Source of the DNA: Membranipora membranacea
Taxonomy: Eukaryota; Bryozoa; Gymnolaemata; Cheilostomatida; Membraniporidae
Direction: 5' to 3'
DNA length: 64,000 nucleotides
NCBI GenBank assembly: GCA_914767715.1
Contig: OU612071.1
Span: forward strand, 27,403,681-27,467,680
Part shown: piece after piece, positions 37,386 to 47,706 of the stretch
How the letters are laid out: each line of letters begins with the position of its first letter
How positions within the stretch are numbered: the stretch's first letter is position 1
Program-made: the position numbers and the translations under genes
Notes under the pieces: model-generated
Database searches by the model: none
Told to the model about the DNA's origin: nothing
What the model saw: the letters and a program-made list of their open reading frames with translations, nothing else

Positions 37386-38446
37386 TTCGGAGTTGTTTGT
37401 AGTTTAATGACAAAGTTATCTCTCTTGTCACGTAGCTATTTTTCCTCAATCACTTTGCTTTTGTGAACGAGAGTGGCAAGTCATGCTATTATTCTTATTG
37501 TGAAGATGGAGATTTTATAATTATACTCCAATCTCTTACCATATCTACACTACACTAGTCTGGTCTTCACACCTGATCTTTTCTGCAATAGCATCACACG
37601 ACGTAGGTTATTTAATAAGTAAAGTAATCTATTATGTTTATGTCGCATTGCACCATCTGACCTCGCTACTTGTTTAACTTGGCAATTTCATATTAATTGA
37701 CAATTAGGCTACTGGCTAAATATTTTCTTTTCCTTTTTCCTTTTTTGGCACTTTGTTCATACGTATGCATTGTCAGTTTGGAATGTCAGTTACTAGAGTA
37801 ATACTTTTATAGGGATTCGTTATACCCGTCTGCCCAGCTCGACTATATTCCAAAGTCCCGGCATCGAGATGTGTAATAGACACATTTAAGTTGTAAGTGC
37901 ATTTCCATTTTTTCTTGTGGACAAAACCTTGACGTATTACAATGTATGAATGAGAAATTGTATTTGATGTAATTACTAATTAATTACGTTCCGTTTGATA
38001 TAACTCTATTGTAACGATAGTAATAGTTTCTGTCCAATATTATAGACCATGCCGGTATCAGACAAATTTAATACTTGTATATTTTAATCTCGGTTCAAGT
38101 CGGATCGGAAAATTAATTGTAAGTTTAAATTGATGATCATTTTTGTCATGTATATTTCTTCACGTATTTAAATTTGTCAGGCTTATGCGTTTTATGTAAT
38201 GTTCACTATAATTCTCATAATATGTAGCTGGCATGACTAATGCATTGTTTTGTTATTCACAGAGCACGATTTTAGCAATAAGAATCTTAACAACAAAAGA
38301 AAAGCATTCTATTGTTCGGTTGCTGATAATCATTCCTGACCTGGTCCGAGTACACCCCCTCTGTAAAGATTTTTTGGAAGCGCTCGATAATTTTCAGCCT
38401 TATGTTGAAATGATGAAAGATTACTGAATAAATTGTAATGTTTCAG

Positions 38447-38645
38447 ACATTCTGAACAGTTCTCTAGAGCGGAGAAAGCAGTATGTAAGTGATAATGCAC
38501 TATTTCTGAATGTATTGATATTATTGTAGTTGCTCCACAGGAAGTGAAACTGGGCTTGGACCATAGGTACATATTTCACTGTGCATGTGACGACTGCGTC
38601 AACATTTCAGATGAAGTTAAGAATGCTGGTGTAGTATTCGAGTAG
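38447..38645 (+). CDS. Possible 3' exons of a SMYD-type SET protein
   Basis: Exons 38447-38484 and 38541-38645 join in phase 0 with good splice sites (TTTCAG, GTAAGT, CCACAG). They read ILNSSLERRKQY, then EVKLGLDHRYIFHCACDDC and a short tail to a stop. ERRKQ...Y.F.C.C..C is the layout of the post-SET zinc cluster in SMYD lysine methyltransferases. The SET and MYND parts are not found; a possible exon at 37818-37893 and another ending near 38360 have plausible splice sites but do not join in frame. It could be a partial or dead copy. Confidence 0.33.
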
Positions 38646-38864
38646 GATACCTCAGTGTTTATTACCCGCCTGTGTAATATTGGGTAGAAGTAAAACCTTC
38701 ATAGATAATTAAGAAGTCAAAAAAGTCCTGCAACAATGAAGACAACTAACTACCAATTTGAAATTTTAAGACTTTTTTATGGTCTTTCAGTGAATCTTTT
38801 GAAGATCTTTGATATTAATTGTCATCGTGGGAAACAGGCCTCACTTAGTAACCTAAAATATGCT

Positions 38865-39170
38865 CTAGATGAAGTCATGGTCGGCCACATTTTTTTTTCT
38901 ATTCTTCCTGGATATTCTACCTGAGGACAAAATTACGGTAACTGGAGCGCGAAAGCTGAGGGTCTGTGAAGGATATACATTGCTGCCTAAGAGGTGGACT
39001 TCTATGTAACACAAAATAACAAGTAATGCCAATGGTGAAGCTCCGCATTACAAGGCAAACATTGAGCCTGGCAGTGATATGGGAGTCTTGAATGCCCCAT
39101 CAGGGTTTAACCAAAACTGGTCTTTAAAACTGAATACACCAATGATAATCACAAAGATTGTATTTTATGT
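38865..39170 (+). repeat. Dispersed repeat R1, copy 1
   Basis: It shares TCTATTCTTCC, GAGGACAAAATTAC, GAGCCTGG, GAGTCTTGAATGCC, TCAGG.TTTAA and GATAAT with 55380-55680 in the same order and strand, about 300 bp overall. The frame GSDMGVLNAPSGFNQNWSLK in copy 1 suggests a coding ancestor, but I cannot name it. Confidence 0.65.
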
Positions 39171-39669
39171 TATTGTACAATCCACAAAATAGATAGATGA
39201 CTCTCGTAGGGTCGCCTCCATGAGTGGTTAAAACTTTGTTAAGCATACCCATGTTAGGGGCACTGTGGCAGGTGGCTAATAAAGGTGTAATCATGTGCCG
39301 AAAATAATATATTGGCCTGTGGACTCTCATCTGTAACATCTTATACCAAACCAAAAGGTCACACTTGATGAAGTTGTCCTCAAACACATCAAGGGTACTT
39401 ACTTCTCAAGAGACACAAGAAGTATGAGAAAATCAAATATTAATATGCGACAGAGACAAATCCTCCCTGTTACCTATTTTGACCAGGTAACCGAATCATT
39501 AAGAACAGACAAGCAAGCCTACAATTTCCAGTCAAGCCTAAAGATTTAACTGTAATATAAAGCCTCACAACAAATGCAACTCAAAACATAATGAAAGTAG
39601 TACCTTGACAAGATTGAAGGCACCTGCTGACTTGTGTTAAACCCCGAATTATCATAGCATCAAACTGCT

Positions 39670-39981
39670 TATCTGGAAGCTCGAAGCACATTTGATGGAA
39701 CCAGTTGTAAGAATTTGAAAGTCGGGTTCTATGGATCCAAGGGGTCCGACGTAGATGAATTCCACGATGACCAGCTCATCAAAGAGTTCACATTTGCGGT
39801 GGACAATATATCACAGCTCAATTCATTGAATACAGGTCACCAAGGAAACAGCAATGTTATTGCAGATCTTCACCAACATTTTAACAGTTTCTATGGTAAG
39901 TTTGGCAACTGGAAAGACAAGTTCATAGACGGCGGACTGGACCAAGAGTTGATTCTCATCTACATGGCAGGGAGGAGATGA
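39670..39981 (+). CDS. Unrecognised open frame, possible relic exon
   Basis: The frame from about 39662 to the stop at 39979-39981 runs over 100 codons (ARSTFDGTSCKNLKVGFYGS, then VDEFHDDQLIKEFTFAVDNI). The composition is protein-like, but no domain is recognised and no clear splice sites were found. The opposite strand is also open over 39823-40158, so one of the two is a shadow. Confidence 0.22.
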   Translation, partial: YLEARSTFDGTSCKNLKVGFYGSKGSDVDEFHDDQLIKEFTFAVDNISQLNSLNTGHQGNSNVIADLHQHFNSFYGKFGNWKDKFIDGGLDQELILIYMAGRR

Positions 39982-40744
39982 GTCTGAATTTGGACCACTA
40001 TCTCTCAATTCACTGGAAAACTCAAGGAAGAGTTTAAGACATGCTTTGCCGAGGTCAAGAAGCACATATAGGATATCTGCGTGTTCTCCGCAACACCCCC
40101 TGTCAGCATTGTGAGCATTTAAATCATGGATCTGACACAGGATCTCGTTAACTCTCAACTATTTACACCTGGGTCGGATATAGTAAGACAGTGCTGACCC
40201 CAGCAAGGCCGTTTCGCCTTTCTACTAATACAAGGAGCCTTTCCAATTTTCTATTGTTTGTAATAATTTTCACAAGTAAAAAATCAACAAAGATTAACAT
40301 CACATCTAAGATTTTTCTTTTACTGCTTAATTTGTGTTGCTATGACATCAAATAATTTTCATCCTCCTCAACCAAAGAACAGGATATTAAAGCTATCAAT
40401 CTTAGTTGTTTCAAGGGGGTAATGACTGTCATCCCGAATAGATGTGAATCAGTATGTTTCAGGTCTAGGTCTAGGAAGATCTTCATCTGATTGTGTCAGT
40501 TTTCTAGAAAACAGTATACAAAAATGAGGAGCAAAAGGAAAATAACTGGTTAGCCAACACTATTCGAGTTATTAAATCTACAGGCTTCATTAAAGTGGTG
40601 CCTGTCTGGTGGGTATTTACAAACTCATTGGCCAGGTCGCGCTGGTGGTGTTCTGATAGGCCTATCTAATGCCTGTCCATTTACCGTTAATAGAATCAAT
40701 GATAGCCACCCTGGTGAGATTATAGCCTTATATATCTCGATTTT

Positions 40745-42117
40745 ATTTCTTGCAACAATCTATTACAGGTTATAGACCAGCTGACCCTTAACAAAGGTAA
40801 CACGCTGGATCTTGTTGTTACTAATATGGAAACTTCTTGTTTGGCCATTGAATCATCATGTTCAGATCACTTTATGGCAAAGTTCAACATAGTAACGGAT
40901 AATGTCATTGAAAGAAGTAAGTTTCTGGCAATTTGAAAAAGCTGATAATGCTGAAATAATTTTGGCTACCCACTATCTTGGCTGTAAGATTGACAATAAA
41001 ATACAGGTCTCTCCAAATTGTGAAGCGATCTGGTACACCTTCAAGTCTGAACTATTGCGCATAGCTCATGATCACATTCCCTTCAAATTTAAAAAGAAGA
41101 AAACACTAATTTGGACATAAAATGAACCAAAAAAGCAAATCAGAAATCGAAGAATACTCCATATGGCCTGTCTTGATGGCCCCTCGGCTTACAATCTTTC
41201 ACGGCATGCTGCTCAATCCCGGTACTGCAAAAAGCTGTGCAACAGGGATTATAACTCATATTTCAACAAACATATATGTATAAAAACTTGAACATGGTGA
41301 TTCAAAGCCTCTATATCGCTTTATTGCTAGCAAGAAAGGAAATACTAATACAGTCAACCAACTAGATAATGGGCCTGCTAATGATAACACAGCCATAGCA
41401 GAGTGCTTTGCCGATTCTTTGGCTTCTGTTTTCACTGTAGATGGTTATATTACCCCAACTCTAGCGTTCCCTGATACCTTATCTAATACTGTCATTTTTG
41501 ATAAAAGTGGTATTTGTAAACAATTAAACTTGCTTGACACTCGGAAGGGAGCAGGACCCGATGAATTATCCCCAGCATTACTAAAATTCTATGCACCACA
41601 CATAGACGCAACCCTTACTAAAATGTTCCAATAAATATTTTTATGATACTACTTATTACCCCACTCGACTGGAAGCGTGCTAATATTGTCCCGCTTTACA
41701 AAAAGGCAGTTGAGCAGATCCGCTCGACTACAGGCCTATTTCCATCACATCAATAGTATCAAAAATCTTTGAACATGTTATCTCTCACAATGTACATAAT
41801 TTTCTAAAATCCCATAAGATTTTGTATGAGCATCAACATGGCTTCCGGTCAAAACATGGGTGTGATACTCAGCTATTAAATACGGTGACAGAATTTATAG
41901 ACTACTTCGGCAATTCTATTCCTGTCGATATAGCAGTCCTCGATTTTTCCAAGGCATGTGATGTTGTGTCTCATAGCAAATTAAAAATTAGACGTCTGAA
42001 TGTTGGTGTATACACTAAAACTGTAAATGGGGTTATGTATTGGCTTCAAAATCGTAATTTATCTGTTTGTGTTCACAATGTCAAATCTACATCTAGAAAT
42101 TTCACCTCTGGGGTACC
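40745..42117 (+). mobile_element. LINE ORF2 fragment (endonuclease end to reverse transcriptase)
   Basis: LNKGNTLDLVVTNM and SSCSDHFMAKFNI are the last two endonuclease blocks (TLDLV, SDH). A linker follows, then GAGPDELSPALLKFYAPHID and DWKRANIVPLYKK. Reverse transcriptase blocks come next: YEHQHGFRSKHGCDTQLL and AVLDFSKACDVVSHSKL. The final block is GVPQGS at about 42111-42128, where the element is cut by GC-rich DNA. At least five stops or frameshifts. The catalytic YADD box is missing. CR1/Jockey-like; closely related to the fragment at 53455-53925. Confidence 0.75.
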
Positions 42118-42260
42118 CCAGGGTAGCCAGGGCTCTCAACCTGGGAGTTTTAGGAACCCGAGTTTTTGCAACAATGTGCCGCTGAGCGGCGCCTCGAGGG
42201 CGCGAAGCGCCCGAGCACAAATAGCTGGGGGTTTGGGGGGCACTGTAAGCCCCCAACGGT
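42118..42260 (+). mobile_element. GC-rich insertion breaking the LINE at GVPQGS
   Basis: Immediately after the GGGGTACCCCAGGGTAG block the base composition jumps. It includes GGCGCGAAGCGCC-like and GCTGAGCGGCGCCTCGAGG palindromic pieces and ends in a run of CCCCCAAC. This resembles the GC-rich tips of an unrelated repeat. Its other end is not evident within the next kilobase, so the LINE may simply be truncated here. Confidence 0.4.
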
Positions 42261-43133
42261 GATTGAGCTAAGGTCTGATGACTGATAGCACATAATGTCA
42301 GCTTCTGTAGTACCAGATGATAAAGTTATGCTGAGCTATATTCCTATTGCAGGGCAGTACACCAGGCCCCTTTTAAACCTAGATTTTATGAATACTCCAG
42401 GGCAATGTGATTGACTTGATCTTGATCTCTTGGCTCCATTGTGGTTTGGGTCTGGACTAACTAAGGTGTGGTGTTGAATGAAATTAGCTTTACTTTTTCA
42501 TTACCTGTGTTGTAGTCTAATTCTGTTTCAGACACTAGATCTTTATGGATGGTATGATCATTGAATCCAATGAGTTCATTGGCATGATGGATAAATGTCT
42601 GTCCTATCAAGGATTAAAAGGGTTACTCCTCGGTTGTATGTACATAATCGGATTTATTTATTTTCCAATTATTTGCCGAACATTTGATGCTATATCAACC
42701 TATCACAGGATGGGTATTAGAATTAGGCAATTCACAGACTTCAAGCTTCAAGTCTAGAATAATCAAACGTCAGACCAAATTTTGATGCTCAATATGAGAT
42801 TTTATGTGGCCTCCGCGCTGCTATAGAGTACTTAGGCAGAAATAACGCTACTAAAACTTTTCTTTCAACATTTAGTTCGTTATAAAACTATTACTCTTGT
42901 TTATTAGCATAAAACGACAAGAATTCACTTAAATTTAGCTTGTATTTTTTTAAAAAGTAATCTTTAAGCTCAGCCTCGGAGTTGACGCATACTTTAAATT
43001 TTACAAATACTGTTGTTCATACTAATAATTGAGAGCATTCTAGTTGACATAACAATAGACAGTTTTCTGAGCTCTGATTTAGGCCTCAGTTTTGAGTTGT
43101 CCTCTCTCCAGTTTGGTACTTTTAACCCACGCC
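42261..43133. other. No gene recognised
   Basis: AT-rich. One 70-codon frame (42545-42757) lacks support. Possibly part of the inserted repeat. Confidence 0.4.
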
Positions 43134-43490
43134 GCATAGGGAAAACGTGCTGAAAAGAGGGTTATCTTGAAAATCGCTTATAATAGTATAAAAATTATTT
43201 TTGATTCAGAATCTGCAACATTGAAAACTCATATGGACATAGTTTGGGAAATAATTATAGTGTTTGGACAGTCAATTATAGCATTTTCCGCCCGTTTTGC
43301 GGACAATTTGGCAGAATCTTTCATGAGTTTCTTCACTAAAATAAAGATTTATCAACATTCAAGCCTGCAATGAATTGGAAACCCTGTCTCACAGGGTTTT
43401 CAATGGTGCAGACTCTGAATCAAAAATCATTTTTATCCTTTCATTATCGGCTTTCAATATAACCCGCTTTCAGCAGGTTTTTCCTATGCA
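43134..43490. repeat. 357-bp MITE with about 90-bp terminal inverted repeats
   Basis: The left end GCATAGGGAAAACGTGCTGA and the complement of the right end (TGCATAGGAAAAACCTGCTG) match. So do the inner parts TTTTTGATTCAGAATCTGCA and TTTTTGATTCAGAGTCTGCA. No transposase. I could not find a clear target duplication. Confidence 0.82.
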
Positions 43491-44224
43491 TTTGCATATG
43501 CTGGCCATCCCGTGAATTCCTATGTGCCAAGGTTCTGAAGATTCAAAGGGCCGGTCAAATTCTCGCTATCAACAGTCTTTGACCCCATGCTCATTTCTTA
43601 GACTAAGGTTCTTGTCTTATGTTGCTCATCCTCCCTAAAGCCATTGTTTAACCACTCAGGCTATCCTGAAAATGAGCTATATTGGTATAGCATCAGTTAT
43701 TACATAACAAATTCACTCCCCAGCTGTGTAAAAAGACTCGTATAACACAACAGCTTGTAATAATAAAATCCGATGAATGCTATCAGGGTTTGAAAAACTC
43801 TGATATGCAGTCAAATATCAGAGTCAGCTCATATGCTTCAGTTTGAGTTTGGTAATGTAGACCGTGTTATTCGGATTCATAGCATTTCGGAGCTTTTTTT
43901 GCAATGATATCAGAGTTTTTCTCAGTAGCATATTTTTTGCCACAGTATACTACTACTATATACTAATATACTACTGAGAAGATCATGCTCAAGCTTCATC
44001 AACAGACTCACCATGATTTACCTCTTACAGCAGAACAGACAAATGCAAAATTCAGCTACACTATTGTGCTGTGATAAGTCATGGACTTTTCAGGGTTATG
44101 CATAATAAATCTATAGTGACCAGATAATGCTTCTCTACAAGTATGTTATAGTTAAGCTATACTAAGCAAGTGATTGATGATGATTGTATTGACTAATGTA
44201 AGTATGTGTTTGATACCACAGACA
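43491..44224. other. Non-coding with a loose inverted repeat
   Basis: GAATGCTATCAGGG...GAAAAACTCTGATAT near 43770-43805 is loosely mirrored at 43870-43925 (ATTCATAGCATTTCGG...ATATCAGAGTTTTTC). No gene recognised. Confidence 0.4.
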
Positions 44225-45343
44225 GTCTTGTTTAATCAATGACCATCTGGGCGAAACAGCTGACAACATCACTAGCTACATAAATTTCACACTGGCTTCG
44301 AACTCCAGCTGTAAGGAACTTTATGTGAACACCAATCAACGCCCATGGGTAACTCCAGAAACACGGAAATTGTTCACAGAAAATCATCCTGCGGTAAAAT
44401 CTATGAATGATGCAAAATTCAAAATAATTTGGAAGAACATATAGCAGATGCAAAAAAGGTGTACGAAGACAAAATGCTGACCAAAATGACCACTAATGGC
44501 AAGGTATCAAATCAATGTCAGGCCTCGCAAATCAGAAAAATACCAAGCCCTAGCCAATCGCCTCAATACTTTCTACACCCGATCCAACACCCCCTTCTGC
44601 TGATCCTGGGTCTGATTGTGACGATAGGGTTCCTGAGTCTGCTGCTGCTGTATCTGATGCTGCCGCTGATGAACCCCATGAGAATACTGATGACTATGAT
44701 AATATAAATGATAGTACAGACCCGATATCAGTTGAGGAAGTCATTGAACAGTTGGCTTTATGCAAGATAGGTAAAGCAATCTAAGTACTAAGATTTTAAA
44801 AGAATGTTATTTTGAACTAGCCCCAATTTTTTGCAGGATTTCTAATCAATGTATTTGTGGCGGTAAACTGCCCAGTATTTGGGAAATGTCTGCGACAGCT
44901 CCTGTACCAAAGCTCCCCAATACCCGATGTGATAGTGATTTCCGTCCAATCGCTCTTACGTCTGTTGTTATGAAGTGCTTTGAGCAGATCATCAAAGCTA
45001 GACTTTTATCCATTTTGTGTTTGGATGAAAATCAATGTGCGTATAGGAAAGACTAAGTACTAAGCACTAAGTACACTTGTATTTCTTTGGACTAATTTTT
45101 ACGATTACATTCAGAGAAACCAAATACATATACTAGAGTGCTTTTTAAAAAATTCTTAAGCAGCTTTTAAGACTATTGTGCCAAATATTTTATTAGATAA
45201 CCTACGAGATCGTAATTTGCCCAAATATATTATCTCTTTCAGTTTTGCTTTTCTCGAGGATAGGCAACAATATCTATGAGTTGGTGACAGTAAGTCTGAT
45301 GTTTTATCTTGTAATATAGGGTGCCCAAAAGGGTGTGTTTTAT
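44225..45343 (+). mobile_element. LINE ORF2 fragment interrupted by a hAT insertion
   Basis: The reading includes NQRPWVTPETRKLF (linker), then KSSNPKILKECYFELAPIF and WEMSATAPVPKLPNTRCDSD, followed by FRPIALTSVVMKCFEQIIKA (reverse transcriptase block 2). It continues as NLRDRNLPKYIISFSFAFLE and finally NIGCPKGCVL at 45310-45341. The next codons (SPVLFSIYTD) occur only after 47023, where the hAT element ends. Stops and frame changes elsewhere show that it was already old or has decayed since. It is of a different LINE type from the 40.7-kb fragment (GCPKGCVLSP instead of GVPQGSVLGP). Confidence 0.75.
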
Positions 45344-47015
45344 AGTGATGGCAACAAGACGACACAATCCCCGGTATCACGAGATTTGTCTCTTCGGGAC
45401 GCTATCTCGTCCCGTCGGGACAGACACTCTTAATGCATGTCGTGACTTGTTCATTTGTAACGTTTGTTATTACCATGATATATACCATGATGATACAGTC
45501 AACACCTTTGTGAAATAACTACACTGCATTATGATGGGTGAATTACTGTGTCCAATGATCTTCCAAAAAGAGGATACCAGAGGCTGGTCTATCAAGTTGC
45601 CAAGACCATGTTCAAAGACCCGCAGCCTCTGTCAGGGATAAAGGACGAGGGATTTGTGGAGCTGCTAAATAAAATGGATCCTAGGTTGATATTTGTTTTC
45701 TTAGGCCAATGACCAGTTGCGTCACCATGGTAAGCTAGAGGTGGATCTGCTGAGGAGATTTATTGAAGTGTTTAGACCATTCGAGGATATAACCACAATG
45801 CTCAGCAGTCAGACTAACGTGAAAATTTCACTAGTCAAGCCCCTCTACTTGGTTGCTAGCAAGTCTATAGCTGGAGAACCAGCAGCACTTCATCAGGCCA
45901 AGGCAGCACTATATCATGACGTGGAAGCTCGGTGACTTATGTATCTTCAGTTGCTTTTTCTAATGATCACTTCCATTTCATATCATAGTCGCTTCTTTGC
46001 AGGTGAACTGAGCATAAACAACAAGATAAACATGAAACACTATATTGTTCTCTTGACATTTTACTATTATTTAGTTCAAACAGGGAGGGTGGGATATCTC
46101 CCACCCTCCCTGGTACAAATCTTTATCCAATGAAATCCAGGAATTCGGAGTTACTTACACACTGCTATTATGAAAACGACACCAAACTTAAATTGTTTAT
46201 TTTTATTAGATGAAGACGAATGCTAGATGCTTGCAGCTTCTCAGATCCTTGGACAAAAGGCTTGACTCATATATCCCAAGAACAACGAGATAAAACATAC
46301 AAAGCTGTAATATCCTTACAGGTGGACGCGCAGCCCCTGACACCAGTCCGAGTTGAAACTGAACCTGAATCTGACAACACTGAGAGTGAGCATTGCCTGT
46401 TGTCATCTCTTTTGCCTGAGTTTAATCCTGTTACAGCAGCTGATAGTGATGCAATGGATTCTCCCAGCCTTGAGCTGACCACCTATAAACATATGAAGGG
46501 CTGTCCGATGCAGGATAACCCTTTGGATTGGTAAAGGTCACATGCACATCAACTACCACTACTGTAAAAATTTGCAGTGCCCCATCTGTGTCTTCAGGGC
46601 ACATCAGTGGCTTTGGAGTGGGTGTTTAGCACCACAGGTGACATTATATCTGAAAAGCGCAACCTCATTGCACCTGATGTTGTCGACATGCTTGTTTTTC
46701 TTAATAGAAACTACAAGCTTATATAGTGAATCATAACATTTGTATAGATTTGGCCTGTGGGTAATTGATGTATATGGATTTCTACCATGTTTAATGTTTT
46801 CATTTGCCAATTTGTATTGTAACCTGTGTTTTGTATCTAATATAAAAATAATAAGGTTGTTTCTGTATTATATTCAATTTCAAGATGCCAAGTGGCAGTT
46901 TTCAATTTTATACGCATCAGCGTATGTCTCAGTCTCGTATCGGTCTCGTCTTGAATTTTGTTGCTGTCTTGGCATCGTCCCGTCCCGACAAAATCTGACA
47001 ATTTGCCATTACTAA
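45344..47015 (+). mobile_element. 1.67-kb hAT element with 8-bp target duplication
   Basis: TGTTTTAT at 45336-45343 and again at 47016-47023 flanks the element, and removing one copy plus the element restores the LINE codons GCVL-SPVLFSIYTD. The ends are AGTGATGGCAAC and, complemented, TTAGTAATGGCAAA, i.e. short imperfect inverted repeats of hAT type. Sub-terminal GTCTCG/GTCCCG-rich clusters lie at both ends (45388-45425 and 46925-46985). The 8-bp duplication and a hAT transposase relic inside agree with each other. Confidence 0.85.
45540..46726 (+). pseudogene. hAT (ZBED-like) transposase, degraded
   Basis: Blocks in order: DLLRRFIEVFRPFEDITTML and VKISLVKPLYLVASKSI (45717-45935). Next is MLDACSFSDPWTKGLTHISQ followed by an acidic linker (46220-46530). 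The end is NPLDW-stop-RSHAHQLPLL-stop-KFAVPHLCL and VALEWVFSTTGDIISEKRNL, then VDMLVFLNRNYKL to TAG at 46724-46726. The last blocks are the hAT dimerisation domain. Two in-frame stops and several frame changes make it non-functional. The N-terminal BED finger was not found. Confidence 0.75.
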
Positions 47016-47023
47016 TGTTTTAT

Positions 47024-47430
47024 CCCCAGTACTTTTTTCTATATACACAGATCCCCAATTCTTGAAGACACGATTTTATAGAAAATTTGATATTACCCAT
47101 ATTTTTGTATAATATTAGTTATGAGTTATGGTATTTCACAGCAACCCAGGGTAATAGCGAGAAACTGTTCCGTCCTTTTTTCAAGAATTCTAACTTATTT
47201 GATGCCGACTCTTTAGTGTGGAGTAGGATTGAAAATACTGCTAACAATTTTATCAATTTTGATACACATTTATTCTGAATCACTGCCACTCTTTTTTGCA
47301 GGAAATGATACAGGATGGCAAAGATTAATACCGAAAACTTGTTATGTAGGTTTATACCTACTAGTATAAAAGTTTTAAATGATATGCCATTACAATTACA
47401 GAGCCCTTTTAAACGATTGTAAACTGTCTG
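47024..47430 (+). mobile_element. LINE continuation and 3' end
   Basis: Directly after the hAT target duplication the codons SPVLFSIYTD resume the interrupted reverse transcriptase. Further on, 47315-47405 reads KINTENLLCRFIPTSIKVLN and DMPLQLQSPFKRL, the conserved end of many CR1-type ORF2 proteins. The YADD region is not seen, so an internal deletion is likely, or two LINEs are joined here. Confidence 0.55.
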
Positions 47431-47706
47431 ACGGATTTACCAATAAACTGCTATCTTTATTTATTTATTTATTTATTGAGGTTTTCTAAAAGTTTATAAT
47501 TAAAGCAAATTAAAAATAACTTGTTGACCTCATACACATTAACATAGATACAAAAAATGACTTGAATAAAAAGATATAAGTGGTAGGGTGTTACATACTA
47601 TATAGTGTGTAGGATAATGAAAGCATGGTATCATAAATTGCATGAATAAGATGAAAAAAGAAAAGAAGAAACAGAGAGTGGCAAACAAAAATACAAGTTA
47701 ACAACA

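Noticed and set aside
39823-40158. Minus-strand 111-codon frame
   Set aside because: Overlaps a plus-strand frame of similar length; neither has recognisable motifs or splice sites, so I kept only a low-confidence plus entry.
45321-45518. 65-codon frame at the left end of the hAT element
   Set aside because: It spans the LINE/hAT junction and the target duplication, so it cannot be a natural gene.
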